From NCBI GenBank assembly GCA_029565675.1, contig JAKQNP010000019.1:62001-126000 (forward strand): a stretch of DNA of 64,000 nt, written 5' to 3'. The notes under the pieces are model-generated. The model was not told the origin of the DNA and made no database searches. It saw only the letters and a program-made list of their open reading frames with translations. Source of the DNA: a bacterium. GTDB taxonomy: Bacteria > Zhuqueibacterota > Zhuqueibacteria > Residuimicrobiales > Oceaniaggregativiventaceae. This document shows positions 60,156 to 64,000 of this stretch, piece after piece. The position numbers were made by a program, and so were the translations under genes. Numbering within the stretch: the stretch's first letter is position 1; each line of letters starts with the position of its first letter.

Positions 60156-61250
60156 CTACTTCATGATTCTCTGAATATCGGCAAATCTCGCCAATATCGG
60201 CAACTTTTGCGTGCATGCCTCTTCACAGGCACCGCACTCGATGCAACGATCGAGATCGCTGTTCTCTCTGTTGATACCCCAGTGGAATCGCAACCGGGTA
60301 AGCATCTCTTTTTCCGATCCGCTCAGCATCAAGTGGTTGTACGCCTCCATGTATTTCACAACCGGAATGTCCACCGGACAGACATCGCAGTAGCGGCATC
60401 CTGTGCACAACTCGTTAAAGGCATCGCTCATATGACTGCGGATCTGCTGCAATTCGGCCTCGGTCAGCGGTGTATGGTTATCCATCGCCTGCAGAGCTTC
60501 GGCCAGCTGTGCAGGGCTGGAAAATCCCACCAACGCCGCCGTGATGCGCGGATCGCTCCAGATAAACCGCAACGCGCCGGCGACCGTGCTTTCCTCGGGC
60601 CGAGTGCGCACAAATGCGAACCGTTCCGGATGGGTGGGGATGAGCCCACCGCCCAGCGGATTCATCACCATCACCCCGCATCCCTGCCGCGCCGCCGCCT
60701 CGATTCCGGCTTCGCGATAGGCAAAATTCATCGCTGAATAGCCAAGCAAGACTCCCGCAAACGGATAGTCGGCGAGCAGATCGCCGATTTCCGGCCCGGT
60801 CATATGTGTGGATATGCAAACGTGGCGGATCAGCCCCTCCTCTTGCAGACGGCCGAATTCCTCCAACGCGCCCGCCGCTTTGCGACGTTCATAGGCATCG
60901 CGCTTGATGATGCACCACATGTGATAAAAATCGATTGCGTCGATGTTCATGCGCTGCAAAGAGAGCTCCAGGTCGCGACGGATGTCATCAGGCTTGCTGC
61001 GGCTGGTTTTGGTCGACACATAAAACGGCCGTTCGCTGCGGATTCGCTTCATCTCTTTAAAAGCCACACCGAACAGATCCTCCGATTTGCCATATCCCGG
61101 TGCCGTATCGAAATAATTGATACCCGCATCATAAGCCGACTTGACCAGCTGCGCACAAGAGTCAACATCATCCTGATCGATAAAACGCATGCCGCCAAAA
61201 GCAAGGGCGGAAACCTCGATGCCGGTACGACCATAAGGTTTATAGATCAT
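60156..61250 (-). CDS. Aldo/keto reductase with C-terminal 4Fe-4S domain (cytosolic)
   Basis: A 364-residue protein. The barrel start is YKPYGRTGIEVSALAFGGMRF, with the catalytic NYFDTAPGYGKSEDLFG and YVSTKTSRSKPDD regions. The C-terminal cysteine clusters CTGCRYCDVCPVDIP and CIECGACEEACTQ look like ferredoxin-type cluster ligands. I chose the ATG at 61250, with AAGGA at good spacing; longer frames add a tail with no family match. No export signal is present, in contrast to the Tat-exported relative at 15025-16176. It stands alone and ends convergently with the CPBP gene. Confidence 0.92.
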   Translation of the reverse strand: MIYKPYGRTGIEVSALAFGGMRFIDQDDVDSCAQLVKSAYDAGINYFDTAPGYGKSEDLFGVAFKEMKRIRSERPFYVSTKTSRSKPDDIRRDLELSLQRMNIDAIDFYHMWCIIKRDAYERRKAAGALEEFGRLQEEGLIRHVCISTHMTGPEIGDLLADYPFAGVLLGYSAMNFAYREAGIEAAARQGCGVMVMNPLGGGLIPTHPERFAFVRTRPEESTVAGALRFIWSDPRITAALVGFSSPAQLAEALQAMDNHTPLTEAELQQIRSHMSDAFNELCTGCRYCDVCPVDIPVVKYMEAYNHLMLSGSEKEMLTRLRFHWGINRENSDLDRCIECGACEEACTQKLPILARFADIQRIMK

Positions 61251-61326
61251 CTCCAGTCCTTTCCGTTCAGCCATTCTATTCCAGATTCGATGTAAACCGG
61301 GTAACCACACGCGCAACGCGGCAAGT

Positions 61327-61701
61327 TTGATCTTCTTGCCACGTTCTTTTATTTCAGCTTTGGAGGATCACTATCCATTTGATCCGTTTGCAGATCCACA
61401 GTTTTGCCCCGAGTCCGGGGGGGGCCGTCAGTTTCGCGCCCCAGAAACTCTGTTACACCATTTGCTGTCTCAGGAACACGCCGTTTGTGCGGATGATCTG
61501 TCTCCTGCGATTAATATAAACGACAGCAGCCGCAAGATCAAGGGTTAAATGAATGGTGTGGACAGCCTTGCCGGCAAAATGCGACCTGTGGTCAGCGCCT
61601 TAATGGTCTTGACCGAAGATGATGCCGACGAATTGGCCTTGCTTTTAATTTCAAAACTCGCTAGGTTGTCGACCGCTGATTTGTCTGCCGCTGTCCAGTG
61701 A
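61327..61701 (+). other. Possible gene remnant with small ORFs
   Basis: Two in-frame short frames are separated only by a stop: TTG 61327 to TAA 61546-61548, and ATG 61549 to TGA 61699-61701 (50 codons, AAGGG upstream). The first contains HYPFDPFADPQFCPESGGG and later NININDSS-like residues, faintly like the zinc-ribbon start of NUDIX hydrolases with a frame disruption. A run of eight G (61417-61424) lies inside. This may be decayed DNA or chance. Confidence 0.2.
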
Positions 61702-61750
61702 TCTCGACAGGGAGCCGCCGTTCACCGCCAAACGCCAAAGGAAAAAGGCC

Positions 61751-64000
61751 ATGCACCATCCCGACTATACCTTCCTCGGCAATGTGGACAACATGGAAAT
61801 CGATGGCAACCGAATCGACTTGCATTGTTCGCCCGCTGCACGTCTGCGCATCGTTTTCCTCGACCACCACATTTTCCGCGTCACTCTGAGCCGCGGTGAC
61901 TCGCTGCCGCCCACCCTCGACCACGCTCTGGTCGAGCGCCAATGGCCAAAGATCGATCTGCAAGTGCAACAATCCGGGCAGAGCCTCGAGGTCACAACCG
62001 CAGAACTCCATCTTCGCATCAACCTCGCGCCGTGCCGGATAACTGTCTCGGACCTGCAAGGCCGGATCATCAATCAGGACGACCCGGCTTTTGGCATGGG
62101 GTGGGACGGCGATGAAATCTGTGTCTGGAAGACAGCCAGCAAAGATGAAAAGTACTACGGCCTGGGCGAAAAAACCGGCGCCCTCAACAAAATCGGCCGC
62201 ACCTGGGTGATGTGGAACAATGATGTGCCCTGCTTCCCCCCGCTCGCCGATCCTCTCTATCAATCCATCCCATTTTACCTGGGCATACGCGATCGGCAGG
62301 CTTACGGAATATTCCTCAACAACAGTTCTCGCAGCCGCTTCGACTTTTGCACGCCGGGCCTGGGTGCAGCGTCTTTTAGGGTGGAAAAGGGACCGCTCGA
62401 CTATTTTTTCATCACTGGTCCGCATCCCGAGCGTGTGGTCAGCGCTTATACCGAATTGACCGGACGGCCGCCAATGTGGCCGCGCTGGGCGCTGGGTTAT
62501 CAACAAAGCCGATGGTCATATTATCCGGCCGACCGGATCGAGGCATTGGCCCGCGAGTTCCGCGCGCGCGAAATGCCGTGCGATGCCATTCATCTCGATA
62601 TCCATTATATGGACGACTACCGGGTATTCACCTGGCATCCACACCGCTTTCCCGAACCGGAAAAAATGATTGCGGCGCTGCAAAAACGCGGAATTCGCCT
62701 CGTGGTCATCGTCGAACCTGCAGTCAAGGCGGATCCCGACTTTTCGATTTGCCGGGAAGGAATGCAGGGTGGCCACTTTATCAAATATCCCGACAACCGC
62801 GTCTACACCGGCCGGGTGTGGCCGGGTGATGCCTATTTTGTCGATTTCAGCCGCCCCCGCACCCGTTCCTGGTGGGCGGAAAAGATCCGCACCTTGATCC
62901 GCGCTGGCGTGGCCGGGTTGTGGAACGATATGAACGAACCGGCCACCTTTGACCAGTCCTTGCCTGATACCACGATCTTTGACGATGAAGGACAAATCAG
63001 CGGCCACAAAAAAATGCACAACCTCTACGGTTCGCTCATGGCTCGGTCTGCCTATGAAGGAGCGCTGCTGGAAAAACCAAACCTGCGCCCCTTTGTTATC
63101 ACCCGCGCCGGTTTTGCCGGCGAACAGCGTTTTACCACCGTGTGGACCGGTGACAACTGTTCAACCGAAGAACACCTGGAACTCGGCATCCGCATGCTGC
63201 AAGGACTGGGAATTTCGGGTATGGCGTTTTGTGGCATGGATGTCGGTGGCTTTTGTCAGCATCCATCGCCGGAACTCTTTGCCCGTTGGATGCAGGTCGG
63301 CGCGATTTCCCCATTCTTCCGTACCCACTCGATCATCAATTCGCCGGCACGCGAACCCTGGTCCTTCGGCGACGAAATCGAGGAAATCAATCGCAAGACT
63401 CTGCAGCTGCGCTACCAGCTTTTGCCTTACCTCTACAGCGTCATGTGGCAAGCCCATCGCAGCGGCGCACCGTTTATCCGCCCCCTCTTCTGGCACGACC
63501 CGAACGATGAGTCCAGCTACGCCGAGGCGGTTCAGCACCAGTTCATGCTCGGCAGCGAATTGCTGGCAGCACCAGTCACCCGCGTCGGCCGACGCTCCCA
63601 ACGCGTTTGGTTCCCGGCCGGCAACTGGCTGGACCTTGCCGATTATTCCGTCCATGCAGGCCCGCAGAACATACTTATCGATGCACCGCTGGATAAATTG
63701 CCGCTTTTTCTCAAGGCAGGCGGACTGCTGCCGCTGTGGCCGGAACCCGTGGCCTATACAGATGAAAAGCCGATGCGACACGTCGAGTGGCTGATCAACT
63801 GCACGGCCGATGGAGAATTCGACCTTTATGAAGACGATGGCGCCACGCTGGACTATACCCGCGGTGTTTATCGCCTGAGCCGCTGGTCTCTCTCTGCCCT
63901 ACAAGAGATGCACCTCCGGCGAAGCCTGATCCACGATGGCTGGTCGAGCACCGTCAGAACATGGACTCTGCGCTTCTGCGGCCTTGCACAGCCGCCGCAA
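61751..64000 (+). CDS. GH31-family alpha-glycosidase, 3' end missing
   Basis: The frame stays open from the ATG at 61751 to the right edge (750 codons). AAAGGA precedes the start. The N-terminal beta domain (MHHPDYTFLGNVDN ... YYGLGEKTGALNKIG) is the GH31 entry. The catalytic barrel has the nucleophile D393 in GLWNDMNEPATF, the acid/base D468 in VWTGDNC, and the WPRWALGYQQSRWSYYP segment. The C-terminal LYEDDGATLDY part is also typical of the family. No signal peptide is present, so it acts in the cytoplasm on alpha-linked sugars, probably alpha-glucosides or alpha-xylosides. Further residues lie beyond the window. Confidence 0.96.
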   Translation, partial: MHHPDYTFLGNVDNMEIDGNRIDLHCSPAARLRIVFLDHHIFRVTLSRGDSLPPTLDHALVERQWPKIDLQVQQSGQSLEVTTAELHLRINLAPCRITVSDLQGRIINQDDPAFGMGWDGDEICVWKTASKDEKYYGLGEKTGALNKIGRTWVMWNNDVPCFPPLADPLYQSIPFYLGIRDRQAYGIFLNNSSRSRFDFCTPGLGAASFRVEKGPLDYFFITGPHPERVVSAYTELTGRPPMWPRWALGYQQSRWSYYPADRIEALAREFRAREMPCDAIHLDIHYMDDYRVFTWHPHRFPEPEKMIAALQKRGIRLVVIVEPAVKADPDFSICREGMQGGHFIKYPDNRVYTGRVWPGDAYFVDFSRPRTRSWWAEKIRTLIRAGVAGLWNDMNEPATFDQSLPDTTIFDDEGQISGHKKMHNLYGSLMARSAYEGALLEKPNLRPFVITRAGFAGEQRFTTVWTGDNCSTEEHLELGIRMLQGLGISGMAFCGMDVGGFCQHPSPELFARWMQVGAISPFFRTHSIINSPAREPWSFGDEIEEINRKTLQLRYQLLPYLYSVMWQAHRSGAPFIRPLFWHDPNDESSYAEAVQHQFMLGSELLAAPVTRVGRRSQRVWFPAGNWLDLADYSVHAGPQNILIDAPLDKLPLFLKAGGLLPLWPEPVAYTDEKPMRHVEWLINCTADGEFDLYEDDGATLDYTRGVYRLSRWSLSALQEMHLRRSLIHDGWSSTVRTWTLRFCGLAQPPQ

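Noticed and set aside
59887-60216. Minus-strand 109-codon open frame
   Set aside because: It overlaps the end of the aldo/keto reductase in another frame and shows no recognisable content.
61661-62506. Minus-strand 281-codon open frame
   Set aside because: It is antisense to the N-terminal part of the GH31 gene, which has a good start and conserved residues.

Overview
This window looks like a chromosomal segment of a Gram-negative bacterium of the FCB group, most likely Calditrichota/KSB1-like. Three things point there. A secreted repeat protein (51086-53962) ends in a type IX-secretion-style domain with the NYPNPFNP signature common in that group. Outer-membrane proteins of the FadL and TonB-receptor types are present. 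An M49 peptidase carries the pentapeptide zinc motif HEISH, which I recall from Caldithrix abyssi. No rRNA, tRNA, CRISPR array, insertion sequence, phage gene or origin was seen. The lineage is an inference and was not tested by search.

Layout. 1-1860: a GTPase-like protein (cut by the left edge) and a tRNA-dihydrouridine synthase. 2165-4587: a TetR regulator divergent from a FadL-type outer-membrane transporter, with a clear promoter, inverted repeats and a structured leader. 4749-7733: a duplicated-domain lipoprotein and a TonB-dependent receptor. 7873-12728: exported proteins, including an M49 lipoprotein peptidase, a DUF3108 protein and a signal-peptide-bearing oligoendopeptidase F, closed by a strong terminator. 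12807-19756: a PAP2 phosphatase, a DUF6599 protein, a Tat-exported Fe-S aldo/keto reductase, an amino-acid permease and a sodium:solute symporter.

19751-40153 is the most distinctive region. It is a dense minus-strand series with a UroD-like protein, a Gfo/Idh/MocA oxidoreductase, an alpha/beta hydrolase, a lipoprotein sugar-binding protein, a heparinase II/III-like protein, an orphan toroid-like protein, a six-hairpin glycosidase, two sugar ABC permeases and two poorly recognisable proteins. After a gap come the ABC ATPase, an aldo/keto reductase and PhoH. Only the binding protein has an export signal. The simplest reading is import of an oligosaccharide followed by lyase, hydrolase and esterase breakdown in the cytoplasm. 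The substrate cannot be read from the sequence. This is the best candidate for an undescribed system.

40277-64000: a SUI1/YciH factor, a GxGYxYP-family secreted protein, a DUF4954 beta-helix protein with NagB, an NDP-forming acyl-CoA synthetase coupled to a free acyl carrier protein, a PlsC acyltransferase coupled to a YegS/DAG-kinase-like lipid kinase, and the secreted ASH-repeat protein. Then come a TrkH potassium transporter coupled to a HAMP protein without an output domain, a giant duplicated CPBP membrane protease, a ferredoxin-type aldo/keto reductase and a GH31 alpha-glycosidase cut by the right edge. Glycan use is a recurring theme: the ABC locus, GxGYxYP protein, NagB and GH31.
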